Shown here one piece after another: positions 1-7,897 of a DNA stretch of 64,000 nucleotides. The notes under the pieces are model-generated. The model was not told the DNA's origin and made no database searches. It saw nothing but the letters and a program-made list of their open reading frames with translations. The stretch comes from Villigracilis sp024434165 (GTDB lineage: Bacteria; Chloroflexota; Anaerolineae; Anaerolineales; Villigracilaceae), in assembly GCA_030263665.1 (NCBI GenBank), contig SZPK01000012.1:62001-126000 (forward strand), read 5' to 3'. A program made the translations under genes and the position numbers. Position 1 is the first letter of the stretch. Each line of letters begins with the position of its first letter.

Positions 1-2
1 GT

Positions 3-668
3 CCCGGCGGCACGGCAGAGACGGTGGAGCATGTGCTGGAGCATAATCAGTCTTCCGACACGTTCCCAATCTCATTGCGCGACATGGCGTCGAACAAGGA
101 TATTCAATCCCTGCGCGAGACGCAGGTCATCCTTTGGGACGAGGATGGGGTTCGGGTCCACGAATCAAGCCCAAGTCCGAGTCCTGAGGCGGTGGTCATC
201 CGCATTCACAAATCGTATGCGCATCCCGGCGGCGTCTATCACTATCGCATCGAATATCAGGGCAAGTCCGTTGTGTATGCCACCGATACCGAAGGCTACG
301 CAGGTACAGACCGCAAGTTGGTGAATTTTTCGCGCAATGCCGATGTGCTCATCCACGACGCGCAATATTCAGACGATCATTATTATGGATGTCTCGCTGG
401 ATTCTCTTCGACGCAGGGATACGGTCACTCGACGGCGGCGATGGCGGGTCAGGTCGCCGCTTCGGCTGAGACGGGTGAACTGATTCTGTTTCACCATGAC
501 CCATCCTACGCGGACGATTGGGTCGCGGCGCAGGAGCGTGCTGCCAAAAACATTTTCCCTGATTCGCGTGCGGCGTTCGAAGGGATGGAGGTTTCCTTGA
601 ATCCCTCTCCCGTTCTTGGGAGAGGGGCAGAGGTGAGGGAAGGATTACAATATGCTGCGTATGGCTGA
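3..668 (+). CDS. MBL-fold metallo-hydrolase, C-terminal part (5' end outside window)
   Basis: The reading frame is open from the first complete codon (position 3), so the gene begins upstream of the window. Visible metallo-beta-lactamase features are a TDTEG segment after a YRIEYQGKSVVYA strand, the HDAQY motif, GHST, and a late LFHHDP that would carry a metal-binding His. These fit the PhnP/RNase Z-like branch of MBL phosphoesterases; the exact substrate cannot be told. The last 20 or so residues (NPSPVLGRGAEVREG onward) are encoded by a palindromic family A repeat at 601-643, so the native C-terminus has probably been replaced. The end overlaps the first codons of the Crp/Fnr gene. Confidence 0.75.
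   Translation, partial: PGGTAETVEHVLEHNQSSDTFPISLRDMASNKDIQSLRETQVILWDEDGVRVHESSPSPSPEAVVIRIHKSYAHPGGVYHYRIEYQGKSVVYATDTEGYAGTDRKLVNFSRNADVLIHDAQYSDDHYYGCLAGFSSTQGYGHSTAAMAGQVAASAETGELILFHHDPSYADDWVAAQERAAKNIFPDSRAAFEGMEVSLNPSPVLGRGAEVREGLQYAAYG
601..643. repeat. Family A palindromic repeat at the 3' end of the MBL gene
   Basis: The inverted arms CCCTCTCCC and GGGAGAGGG are separated by a 6-nt loop and followed by GGTGAGGG. The same core recurs at 4241, 14026, 32123, 44263, 44504, 47869 and 54341. Here it supplies the C-terminal codons of the upstream CDS and a GGGAAGGA that could act as ribosome-binding site for the next gene. Confidence 0.7.
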
Positions 669-1359
669 ACTAAAGAAAGACGACACCCGCAACCTGCTTT
701 CAGACATTCGATTGTTTGAAGGACTCACCCCCGCGCAGTTGGATTGGGTGGCGCAGCGCGCACATCGGCGGGTGTTTCCGTCGGGGAAGAACGTGATGCT
801 GATCGAACAGCCCGGCGAGGCGGTGTATGTCATCCTGCATGGGACGGTGAAGGTTTACACCGAGCAGGGCGGGCGCGACGCGATCCTTTCGATATTGGGA
901 AGCGGCGACATCATCGGCGAAATGAGTTTGATAGACAGCGTCGGTCGCTCCGCCAGCGTGGTGACGCTGGAAGACTCGCTCATGCTGTGGATGGACAAGA
1001 CCACGTTCTACTATATGCTCGACAACTTCCCGCCCATCGCGCGCAACCTGGTGAAGATTCTTTCGGCGCGCGTGCGGCTTTCGGATCAGATGATTCAATC
1101 GCTCGCCACGCTCGACGTGAACGGACGGGTGGCGCGTCAACTGCTGGCGTTTGCCGAGCGCTACGGACAGGAAGTGGACGGCGGCTGGAAGATTCGCATC
1201 GCGCTCACCCAGAGCGATATCGCAGACCTCGTCGGCGCCTCGCGCAAGCGCGTGAATCAAGCGATGGTGCTGTTCAAGGAGCAGGGTCTTGTCCTGACCG
1301 ACGCCGATGGACGTATCGTCATTCAAGACAAGGCGGGGTTAGCGAGGTTTTGTGATTAG
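652..1359 (+). CDS. Crp/Fnr family transcriptional regulator
   Basis: The 235-residue protein has a cyclic-nucleotide-binding fold (about residues 20-140; GSGDIIGEMSLID is the phosphate-binding cassette-like segment) and a C-terminal winged helix with LTQSDIADLVGASRKRVNQ as recognition region. It has no N-terminal cysteine cluster, so an Fnr-type Fe-S sensor is unlikely; the effector is unknown. The start at 652 has GGGAAGGA 8 nt upstream. An alternative ATG at 661 lies 9 nt after a TACAAT box (646-651) and could be a leaderless start. Its targets are not evident from this window. Confidence 0.88.
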   Translation: MLRMAELKKDDTRNLLSDIRLFEGLTPAQLDWVAQRAHRRVFPSGKNVMLIEQPGEAVYVILHGTVKVYTEQGGRDAILSILGSGDIIGEMSLIDSVGRSASVVTLEDSLMLWMDKTTFYYMLDNFPPIARNLVKILSARVRLSDQMIQSLATLDVNGRVARQLLAFAERYGQEVDGGWKIRIALTQSDIADLVGASRKRVNQAMVLFKEQGLVLTDADGRIVIQDKAGLARFCD

Positions 1360-1582
1360 TCGAGTAGTCTGGCAGTCGAATAGTCTGATAGTCTGGTAGT
1401 CTGGTAGTCGAATAGTCGAGTTGTCAATAGCCGTGGAGTCGCAAGCTCTGCGGCTGTTTTGACCATCCATCACCTGACGATCTGACCATTTGACAACCTG
1501 ACCATTCGACCACCCGACCACCCGACCACTCGACCACCCGACCACCCGACCACCCGACCACTCGACCACCTGACTACTCGAC
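1359..1582. repeat. 8-bp minisatellite with two inverted arms
   Basis: The left arm (1359 to about 1428) consists of degenerate 8-bp units of form AGTCNRRT. The right arm (about 1465-1582) consists of 8-bp units that read GACCACCC/GACCACTC. The right arm is the inverted orientation of the left, and the outermost 11 bp (GTCGAGTAGTC at 1359-1369 and GACTACTCGAC at 1572-1582) are perfectly complementary. A short hairpin lies between the arms. An open frame on the minus strand here only reflects the repeat. Confidence 0.85.
1429..1460 (+). terminator. Probable terminator of the Crp/Fnr gene
   Basis: AGCCG (1429-1433) pairs with CGGCT (1451-1455), an inner GAG/CTC pairing extends the stem, and GTTTTG follows. 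It lies between the two minisatellite arms. Confidence 0.45.
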
Positions 1583-1594
1583 TATAATCGCCTC
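1583..1594 (+). promoter_or_regulatory. -10 box for a leaderless thioesterase transcript
   Basis: TATAAT at 1583-1588 is followed by 6 nt and then the ATG at 1595. No Shine-Dalgarno sequence is possible in this space, so transcription probably starts at or next to the A of the start codon. No clear -35 box is seen because the minisatellite occupies the upstream DNA. Confidence 0.6.
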
Positions 1595-2020
1595 ATGACC
1601 AACTACAATTTCTTCCATCCCACCGAAATCCGCTACGGGGATTTGGACCCGCAGGGACATGTCAACAACGCAAAATACCTGACGTACTTCGAGCAGGCGC
1701 GCATCTACTACTTCATGCAACTGGGCTTGTTCAGCAAGGACCAGTCCTTTATGGAAATCGGCGTCATTATCGCCGACATCCACATCACCTATCACGCCAC
1801 CACGCATTACGGCGACCCGATCAAAGTCGGCGTGAAGACCACCAAGATCGGCAACAAGTCCCTGACGGTGGAGCAGTGTGTGATGCACGCCGAGACCGGC
1901 AAGGTGATGGCAAGCGGAACGGTGGTTCTGGTCACGTTCGATTATGAGGGGTTGAAGACCATCCCTGTGCCGGATGAATGGAAGAAGAAACTTAGTGAGT
2001 TTGAAAGTTTGAACGTTTGA
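1595..2020 (+). CDS. Hotdog-fold acyl-CoA thioesterase (YbgC/4-HBT family)
   Basis: The 141-residue protein has the family signature RYGDLDPQGHVNNAKYLTYF near the N-terminus, with the Asp expected in 4-hydroxybenzoyl-CoA thioesterases of the YbgC type, then the long hotdog helix and beta strands. It should hydrolyse a short or aromatic acyl-CoA in the cytoplasm; the substrate is unknown. The last residues (SEFESLNV) are written by the first units of an 8-bp minisatellite beginning at 1999, which suggests that the original C-terminus was altered. Expression appears leaderless from the TATAAT at 1583. Confidence 0.85.
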   Translation: MTNYNFFHPTEIRYGDLDPQGHVNNAKYLTYFEQARIYYFMQLGLFSKDQSFMEIGVIIADIHITYHATTHYGDPIKVGVKTTKIGNKSLTVEQCVMHAETGKVMASGTVVLVTFDYEGLKTIPVPDEWKKKLSEFESLNV

Positions 2021-2062
2021 AGGTTGAAACGTTAAACCTTGAAACCTGTCAACCTGCAAACC
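1999..2062. repeat. 8-bp minisatellite (GTTTGAAN type)
   Basis: Eight consecutive 8-bp units run from GTTTGAAA through GTTAAACC to TGCAAACC. The units drift from a GTTTGAA form to an AAACC form, which is a partly inverted arrangement. The array spans the thioesterase stop codon and ends just before the ribosome-binding site of the next gene. Confidence 0.8.
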
Positions 2063-2074
2063 GAAAGGCATCCC

Positions 2075-3115
2075 ATGTCCCTCCCAAAAATTGACGAAAA
2101 ATATTTCACCAACTTCCTCGTTGACCTGCTCAACATCCCCTCACCGACGGGGTTTGCAGAACCAGCCGTTGCCTTCGTGGAGAAAGAACTCTCCAGGTAC
2201 AAGCAGTTGGAATTAAGCCGGACGCGCAAAGGCGCATTGCTCGCAAAATGGAACGTCGAGAGCAGTTTGCCGCCGGTTGCCCTCACCGCCCATGTGGATA
2301 CGCTGGGAGCAGTGGTGAAGGAAATCAAAAGCAGCGGACGATTGAAACTCAGCCGAATCGGCGGCGTGCAGTGGAACACGGTCGAGACCGAAGGCGTGTG
2401 GGTTTTCACTTCCAAAGGCGAAAAGATTCGCGGCTCGATCCTCATTGACACGGCGTCGGGTCACATTTACGGCAGCAATGACACCCCGCGTAACGACGCC
2501 CACATGGAAATCCGCCTCGATGCGAGAACCACGTCCGAAAAAGAAACCCGCGCATTGGGCATCAACATCGGCGATTGCGTGGCGTTCGATCCGCGCGTGG
2601 AAGTGACGAATGGATTCATCCGCTCGCGTTTCCTCGACGATAAGGCATGCGTGGCAAATCTCGTCGCGGCGATCAAATCCATTGCCGAATCAGGTCGAAG
2701 TCCGGTGCGAAGCGCGTATTTCCTCATCAGCAACTATGAAGAGGTCGGTCACGGCGCGGCGGCGGGAATCCCCGCTGAAGTCGCGGAGTTGGTCACGGTG
2801 GATATGGCGGTCGTCGGCGAAGGTCAGGAGTCGGACGAATTTCATGCCACTTTGTGCATCAAGGACAGCGGCGGTCCGTATCACGAAGGCTTGAACAAAA
2901 AACTGCGCGCGCTTGCCGAGAAGCACAACATCCCGTACAAGACAGATGTCTATCCGTTCTACGGCTCGGATGGCGAAGCGTTCTGGCGCGCGGGCGGCGA
3001 CGTGGCGATGTCGCTCATCGGTCCGGGCATTGACGCTTCGCACAACTATGAGCGCGCCCACATGGACGGGCTGAACGCCACAACGAATTGGATCATGGCG
3101 TATCTGTTGGATTAA
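2075..3115 (+). CDS. M42 family metallopeptidase (glutamyl aminopeptidase/endoglucanase-like)
   Basis: The 346-residue protein shows the M42/M28 dinuclear metal site: HVD (about residue 72), DD in RFLDDKA, EEVGHG (about 222) with the catalytic/metal Glu pair, VDMA, and the late SHNYERAHMDG with a metal His. It should be a cytosolic aminopeptidase that forms large oligomers in this family. ATG 2075 was chosen because AAAGG lies 6 nt upstream; an in-frame ATG at 2039 is inside the minisatellite and lacks such a site. No PDZ or secretion signal is present. Confidence 0.9.
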   Translation: MSLPKIDEKYFTNFLVDLLNIPSPTGFAEPAVAFVEKELSRYKQLELSRTRKGALLAKWNVESSLPPVALTAHVDTLGAVVKEIKSSGRLKLSRIGGVQWNTVETEGVWVFTSKGEKIRGSILIDTASGHIYGSNDTPRNDAHMEIRLDARTTSEKETRALGINIGDCVAFDPRVEVTNGFIRSRFLDDKACVANLVAAIKSIAESGRSPVRSAYFLISNYEEVGHGAAAGIPAEVAELVTVDMAVVGEGQESDEFHATLCIKDSGGPYHEGLNKKLRALAEKHNIPYKTDVYPFYGSDGEAFWRAGGDVAMSLIGPGIDASHNYERAHMDGLNATTNWIMAYLLD

Positions 3116-3183
3116 TGAAACGCTAACGTAAATTTTCGAGGGAATAAGCCATCCTTTTAGAAAGCCTTATACAGGATTCGAAA

Positions 3184-3678
3184 ATGTCCCTTGACACCAT
3201 TGAAGCAAAAATCGGCTCGCTCGCCCCGGACTTTACGCTGACCGCCACCAACGGGCGGGAAATTTCGCTGTCAGATTTCCGCGGCAAAACCAACGTGATC
3301 GTGTTCTTCATCCGCGAAACGTCCTGCTGGCAATGCCGCACCCATGTAGCGCACCTCGGCAGAATGTACGAACAATTCAAAGAAGCCGGGGCGGATGTCA
3401 TCGTTATTCTGGGCGAAGGCATGGAAAAAGCCCGCAAATATGCAGATGGAATCGGTTTGCCTTTCCCCATCCTCTGCGACCCAGACCGGGTTGTGTATCA
3501 CCTGTACGAGTTGGAAAAATATTTCCTGCTCTTTCAACGCACCGCCTCGCTCGTGGTGGATAAGGATGGCATCGTCCGCTATTTGAAGCGCACCACCGTT
3601 CCAAACGTCTGGCTGCAGGAAAGCCGTGAACTGCTCGGCTTTATCCTTAGTTTGGAAGAAGCCAAAATCGCTGTATGA
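3184..3678 (+). CDS. Peroxiredoxin-like (AhpC/TSA) thioredoxin-fold protein
   Basis: The 164-residue protein begins with the AhpC/TSA pattern (APDFTLTATNGREISLSDF) and then VIVFFIRETSCWQC. The CWQC at the end of strand beta1 gives a CxxC rather than the single peroxidatic Cys with the T-x-x-C motif, so it may act as a thiol:disulfide reductase rather than a peroxidase. The remainder (PFPILCDPD, VVDKDGIVRY) matches the thioredoxin fold. AGGA sits 7 nt before the ATG, and a strong terminator follows directly. It has no signal peptide, so it is cytoplasmic. Confidence 0.85.
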   Translation: MSLDTIEAKIGSLAPDFTLTATNGREISLSDFRGKTNVIVFFIRETSCWQCRTHVAHLGRMYEQFKEAGADVIVILGEGMEKARKYADGIGLPFPILCDPDRVVYHLYELEKYFLLFQRTASLVVDKDGIVRYLKRTTVPNVWLQESRELLGFILSLEEAKIAV

Positions 3679-3683
3679 ATTTG

Positions 3684-3709
3684 AAAGCCTCGTGATTGCG
3701 AGGCTTTTT
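3684..3709 (+). terminator. Rho-independent terminator of the peroxiredoxin-like gene
   Basis: The arms AGCCTCG and CGAGGCT with a short loop are followed by TTTTTG, just after the stop codon. Confidence 0.85.
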
Positions 3710-3764
3710 GTTTGCGCAAGGATGCGTCGCATTTCCACCTATTCCCTATTCCCTTTCCCCCCTG

Positions 3765-3777
3765 TATACTTGCTCTC
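3765..3777 (+). promoter_or_regulatory. -10 box for leaderless LLM-class oxidoreductase
   Basis: TATACT at 3765-3770 is followed by 7 nt and then the ATG at 3778, leaving no room for a ribosome-binding site. Confidence 0.55.
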
Positions 3778-4806
3778 ATGAAACTCGACGCCGCACTTCC
3801 CCCTCGGTCACTGAACGATGTCCCTGCGATTGCAAAAGCCGCAGAAGAAATTGGTTTCGACGCGCTGTGGACTCAAGAAACCCAGCATGACCCATTCCTG
3901 CCCTGCGCTTTGATCGCCGAACACACCGCGCATCTTCATTTCGGGACGGCTGTTTCGGTTTCCTTTGCCCGCTCTCCCGCCAACCTTGCCTACACCGCCT
4001 GGGACCTGGCGGCGCAGTCCGGGGGAAGATTCATCCTCGGTCTTGGCACGCAAGTCAAGGCGCACATCGAGAGGCGTTTCGGAATGCCCTGGCCCGAATC
4101 GGTGACGGGTAAACTACGCGAGCAGATTCAAGTCATCCGCGCCTTGTGGGACTGCTGGCAAAACGGCACGAAGTTGAATTTCCGCGGCGAGTATTACAAG
4201 ATCACGTTGATGTCGCCGTTCTTCAATCCCGGCGCGTTGACCTCACCCCCAGCCCCTCTCCTAAAGGAGAGGGGAGCGTACATTCCGATCTACATTGCGG
4301 GAGTCAATACTGGCTTGGCGAGGCTGGCTGGCGAGATGTGCGAAGGCTTTCACGCGCATCCGTTCAACAGCCCGCGCTACATGAACGATGTGATCCTGCC
4401 CGCCATTGAAGAAGGTTTGCAAAAAAGCGGACGAAAGCGAAGCGACATTACCGTCTCGATGACTCCCTTTGTGGCGATCACGCCCGAAGAAGAAGCCTTC
4501 GCGCGGATGCAGGTCGCGTTTTACGCCAGCACGCCCTCGTACAAATCCGTGATGGAACTGCACGGCTGGGGCGCGACCGCCGGGAAATTATCTGGTTTTG
4601 CCTCCAAAGGCGAATGGGCGGAGATGCCGATGCTCATCACCGACGAGATGCTGGCGGAATTCTGCCTGATCACCACGCAGGAAAATCTGGCAGGCGATTT
4701 GAAGAAACGCTTTGATGGCATTGCAGATAGGATTACTCTGTACACACCCTTCATCCCTGGCGAGAAGGATGAGTGGTGGAAAAATTTGGCGAAGGCGTTT
4801 GACTAA
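3778..4806 (+). CDS. LLM class F420-dependent (luciferase-like) oxidoreductase, TIGR03617-like
   Basis: The 342-residue protein is a luciferase-like TIM barrel: KAAEEIGFDALWTQETQHDP, then a GRFILGLGTQV segment, and the C-terminal ITLYTPFIP. The family usually uses F420 or FMN to oxidise or reduce small organic substrates; the substrate here is unknown. Residues 155-167 (TSPPAPLLKERGA) come from a family A palindromic repeat inserted in frame between the conserved PFFNPG and IPIYIAG segments. The insertion keeps the frame open, so the protein is probably still made. An in-frame codon at 3712 is too far upstream to be the start. Confidence 0.85.
   Translation: MKLDAALPPRSLNDVPAIAKAAEEIGFDALWTQETQHDPFLPCALIAEHTAHLHFGTAVSVSFARSPANLAYTAWDLAAQSGGRFILGLGTQVKAHIERRFGMPWPESVTGKLREQIQVIRALWDCWQNGTKLNFRGEYYKITLMSPFFNPGALTSPPAPLLKERGAYIPIYIAGVNTGLARLAGEMCEGFHAHPFNSPRYMNDVILPAIEEGLQKSGRKRSDITVSMTPFVAITPEEEAFARMQVAFYASTPSYKSVMELHGWGATAGKLSGFASKGEWAEMPMLITDEMLAEFCLITTQENLAGDLKKRFDGIADRITLYTPFIPGEKDEWWKNLAKAFD
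4241..4275. repeat. Family A palindromic repeat inserted in frame in the LLM oxidoreductase
   Basis: CCTCACCCCC precedes CCCCTCTCC, which is complementary to GGAGAGGGG across the loop TAAA. It adds about 13 residues to a surface loop between conserved motifs. Confidence 0.75.
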
Positions 4807-4890
4807 CTCGTTTTACACACCGTCCCGAAGGTTTCTCAGGGGCTGCTTCAACAGGTGTAACCAGCCACTAACGTATATAAGGACTCACCC

Positions 4891-5220
4891 ATGAACTTCA
4901 ACGACTATCAGCAGCGATCCCGCGCCACGGCGCAGTACCCCGCCATCGGGCATCCCGTCATCTACCCTGCGCTCGGACTGGTCAACGAGGCGGGAGAGGT
5001 GGCGGGGAAGATCAAAAAAATTTTCAGAGACAGGTCCGGGGTCATCGGCGAGGCGGAGCGGGAGGCGCTCAAAGCCGAATTGGGCGATGTCCTCTGGTAC
5101 ATCGCCCAGGTCGCCACAGAACTCGACCTTCCGCTCGACGAGATCGCCGAATCCAACCTGACTAAACTTTTGGACAGGCAGGCGCGCGGTAAGATACGGG
5201 GCGATGGAGACAACCGATAA
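4891..5220 (+). CDS. MazG-like nucleotide pyrophosphohydrolase
   Basis: The 109-residue all-alpha protein has the MazG/dUTPase-like motifs: NEAGEVAGKIKK (ExxE of the Mg site) and ELGDVLWYIAQVATEL (ExxD). Single-domain members hydrolyse NTP or dNTP to the monophosphate and pyrophosphate, serving house-cleaning or stress roles. It differs from the two-domain E. coli MazG in being only half as long. TATATA and AGGA precede the ATG. A small terminator follows before clpC. Confidence 0.87.
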   Translation: MNFNDYQQRSRATAQYPAIGHPVIYPALGLVNEAGEVAGKIKKIFRDRSGVIGEAEREALKAELGDVLWYIAQVATELDLPLDEIAESNLTKLLDRQARGKIRGDGDNR

Positions 5221-5228
5221 CCTGGAAG

Positions 5229-5253
5229 GAAACCGCCTGATTTCCGGTTTTTT
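5229..5253 (+). terminator. Probable terminator after the MazG-like gene
   Basis: AAACCG pairs with CGGTTT across a 9-nt loop, with a run of T residues at the 3' side. The stem is short, so confidence is moderate. Confidence 0.5.
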
Positions 5254-5366
5254 GGCGAAATTAGGCGGAATCATATCCCTATCGTAAGAAAATTCTAACC
5301 TTTTTCCTACGCATACTTCCCCTGCATTTGGTAGAATCCTTTACAGGTATTATCAGGAGAAAAAAC

Positions 5367-7856
5367 ATGGCTGGTATGGAAAGATTTACACAGCGGGCAA
5401 GGCGTGTGCTCAGCCTCGCGCACCAGGAAGCTGAGCGCGCCCGCCAAAACAGCATCGGAACAGAACATCTGCTCCTCGGATTAATGGATGAAGAAGGCGG
5501 TGTGGCGGGAAGGGTCCTGCGCGAACTGGGCATGACCTCCGACCGCGTCCGCGAAGTGGTGGCACGCATTTCGGGCAGCGCCGCCAACTTCGACCCCAAC
5601 CGCATCGAACTCGCGCCCGAAACCCAACAAGTCCTTGAGTACGCCGTGGACGAGGCTCGCCGCCTCGGACACCACTACATCGGAACCGAACACATCCTGC
5701 TCGGTCTGGTGCGCGTCGAATCCACCGCAATGGAAGCCCTGCGCCGGCTCGGCGTGACCCCCGACCAGATTCGCCGCCAGACCCGCCGCGTTCTGAACGA
5801 ATCCGCCTCACCTTCCGCGCCGACGCCTGCCGGTCCCCAGGCAAGCGGACGCGCCGCCGGAGGCAACCCCAAAACCCCCCTCGTAGACCAACTGGCAACC
5901 GACCTGACCTCCAAAGCCGAGGAAAAGAAACTCGACCCCGTCATCGGACGCCAGATGGAAATCGAGCGCGTCATTCAGATTTTGGCGCGCCGCACCAAGA
6001 ACAATCCCGCGCTCATCGGCGAACCCGGCGTGGGCAAGACCGCCATCGTGGAAGGACTCGCCCAACGCATCGTGGATGGCGATGTGCCCGCCCCGCTCAT
6101 GAACAAGCGGCTGCTGCAGCTCGATGTCGGCTCGCTCGTGGCTGGCACCATGTACCGCGGTCAATTCGAGGAACGCCTCAAGCGCATCATAGACGAGTTG
6201 AAGCAATCGGGCGCGATCCTCTTCATAGACGAGGTCCACATGCTCGTCGGGGCGGGAGCCGCCGGCTCTTCCGTGGACGCGGCAAACATCCTCAAACCGG
6301 CGCTGTCGCGCGGCGAACTGCAAGTCATCGGCGCAACCACACTCGACGAATACCGCAAGCACATCGAATCCGACGCCGCACTCGAACGCCGCTTCCAGCC
6401 CATTCAGGTGGATGAACCCAGCGAGGAAGAAACCATTCAAATCCTCAAGGGCATCCGCAGCGCGTACGAGGAACACCACCATCTTGTGATCTCGGATGAA
6501 GCGCTCGAAGCCGCCGCGCACTTATCCTCACGGTATGTGACCGAACGCTTCCTGCCGGATAAAGCCATTGACCTGATTGACGAATCCTCCTCGCGCGTGC
6601 GCATGTACAAGAGTCCCGCCGCGAAACACGCCAAGGACCTCTTCAGCCAGCTGCGCCAGGCGCGCCAGAACCGCGCCCTCGCCCAGGAGGAAGGCAACAT
6701 CGAAGACGTGAAAGAATGGGAGGAACGCGAAGGCGACCTCGGCGCGCAGATCGAACGCCTGCGCACCGGCTGGGACCGCGCCACCAGCCCGGTCGTCTCG
6801 GCGGAGGATATTGCCGAAGTCGTCTCCATGTGGACGGGCGTGCCGCTCATGCAGCTGGCGGAAGAAGAATCGCAGCGCCTGCTCAAGATGGAAGACGAAC
6901 TCCACAAAGCCATCATCGGTCAGGAGGATGCGATCATCGCCATCTCCCGCGCCGTGCGCCGCGCGCGCGCCGGTCTCAAAGACCCCAAGCGCCCCATCGG
7001 TTCGTTCATGTTCCTCGGACCGACCGGCGTCGGCAAGACCGAACTGACCAAGGCGCTTGCCAAGTTCATGTTCGGCAGTGAAGAAGCCGCCATCCAACTC
7101 GACATGTCCGAGTTCATGGAACGCCACACGGCGTCCCGCCTTGTCGGCGCGCCTCCCGGATACATCGGCTACGAAGACGCCGGTCAACTGACCGAAGCGC
7201 TGCGCCGCCGCCCGTATTCCATCGTCGTCTTCGACGAGATCGAAAAGGCGCACCCCGAAGTCCACAACATGCTCCTCCAGATCATGGAGGAAGGCCACCT
7301 GAGCGATGCAAAGGGACGCAAGGTGGACTTCCGCAACGCCATCATCGTCATGACCTCCAACATCGGCGCGGACGTCATCAAACGGCAATCCACCCTCGGG
7401 TTCGCCATGAAGCGCGACGAAGTCACCGAGGAAAAACTTTCCTACGAAGAGATGCGCAAGAAGTTGAGCGAATCGCTCAAGCGCGCCTTCCGCCCCGAGT
7501 TCATCAACCGCCTGGACGCGGTAGTCATCTTCCGCTCGCTCAACAAGGAAGACATCAAGAAGATCGTCTCCCTCGAACTGGAGAAGGTCGCCCAGCGCCT
7601 CAAAGACCATAACCTGGTGCTGACCGCCACCCCCGAGGCGTTATCCTCGCTGGCGGAGCAGGGCTACGACGCCGAGTTTGGCGCCCGCCCGCTGCGCCGC
7701 ATCATCCAGCAGAAGGTGGAAGACCCGCTCTCCGACAAACTGCTCTCCGGCGAATTCGCCGACGGCGACTCGATCACGATTGACGTCAACGAAGACGGCG
7801 AGATCGTGCTCAATAAACAGCACGAACGCGAAGAAATCGCCGAACCGAGTTTATAA
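5367..7856 (+). CDS. clpC: ATP-dependent Clp protease ATP-binding subunit ClpC
   Basis: The 829-residue protein has a double Clp_N repeat domain (about 1-150), a first AAA+ module (Walker A GEPGVGKT near 218, Walker B ILFIDEVHM), a coiled middle domain with UVR-like character (about 430-480), a second AAA+ module (GPTGVGKT near 551, VVFDEIEKAHPEV) and a ClpB-D2-small domain. It unfolds proteins for ClpP, in the cytoplasm. ATG 5367 is preceded by AGGAG at 5355-5359 and a TAGAAT box at 5332-5337; the in-frame codon at 5328 lies upstream of this box. No CIRCE or CtsR-type operator was seen, and no mcsA/mcsB/ctsR genes are adjacent. Confidence 0.95.
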   Translation: MAGMERFTQRARRVLSLAHQEAERARQNSIGTEHLLLGLMDEEGGVAGRVLRELGMTSDRVREVVARISGSAANFDPNRIELAPETQQVLEYAVDEARRLGHHYIGTEHILLGLVRVESTAMEALRRLGVTPDQIRRQTRRVLNESASPSAPTPAGPQASGRAAGGNPKTPLVDQLATDLTSKAEEKKLDPVIGRQMEIERVIQILARRTKNNPALIGEPGVGKTAIVEGLAQRIVDGDVPAPLMNKRLLQLDVGSLVAGTMYRGQFEERLKRIIDELKQSGAILFIDEVHMLVGAGAAGSSVDAANILKPALSRGELQVIGATTLDEYRKHIESDAALERRFQPIQVDEPSEEETIQILKGIRSAYEEHHHLVISDEALEAAAHLSSRYVTERFLPDKAIDLIDESSSRVRMYKSPAAKHAKDLFSQLRQARQNRALAQEEGNIEDVKEWEEREGDLGAQIERLRTGWDRATSPVVSAEDIAEVVSMWTGVPLMQLAEEESQRLLKMEDELHKAIIGQEDAIIAISRAVRRARAGLKDPKRPIGSFMFLGPTGVGKTELTKALAKFMFGSEEAAIQLDMSEFMERHTASRLVGAPPGYIGYEDAGQLTEALRRRPYSIVVFDEIEKAHPEVHNMLLQIMEEGHLSDAKGRKVDFRNAIIVMTSNIGADVIKRQSTLGFAMKRDEVTEEKLSYEEMRKKLSESLKRAFRPEFINRLDAVVIFRSLNKEDIKKIVSLELEKVAQRLKDHNLVLTATPEALSSLAEQGYDAEFGARPLRRIIQQKVEDPLSDKLLSGEFADGDSITIDVNEDGEIVLNKQHEREEIAEPSL

Positions 7857-7863
7857 ATATACC

Positions 7864-7889
7864 GACCTGGCAGTCGTGACTGCCAGGTC
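7864..7889. terminator. Perfect hairpin between clpC and the TPR gene
   Basis: Two 12-nt arms (GACCTGGCAGTC and its exact complement) are separated by only GT. It is followed by TTATC rather than a T-run, so it may be a weak terminator, an mRNA stabiliser or a small repeat. Confidence 0.5.
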
Positions 7890-7897
7890 TTATCACC

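Noticed and set aside
1339..1569. A 76-codon minus-strand frame rich in Trp, Ser, Gly and Val
   Set aside because: It is a direct translation of the 8-bp minisatellite and has no gene features.
5260..5366. CIRCE or CtsR operator upstream of clpC
   Set aside because: No TTAGCACTC-N9-GAGTGCTAA or heptad repeat of CtsR type was found.
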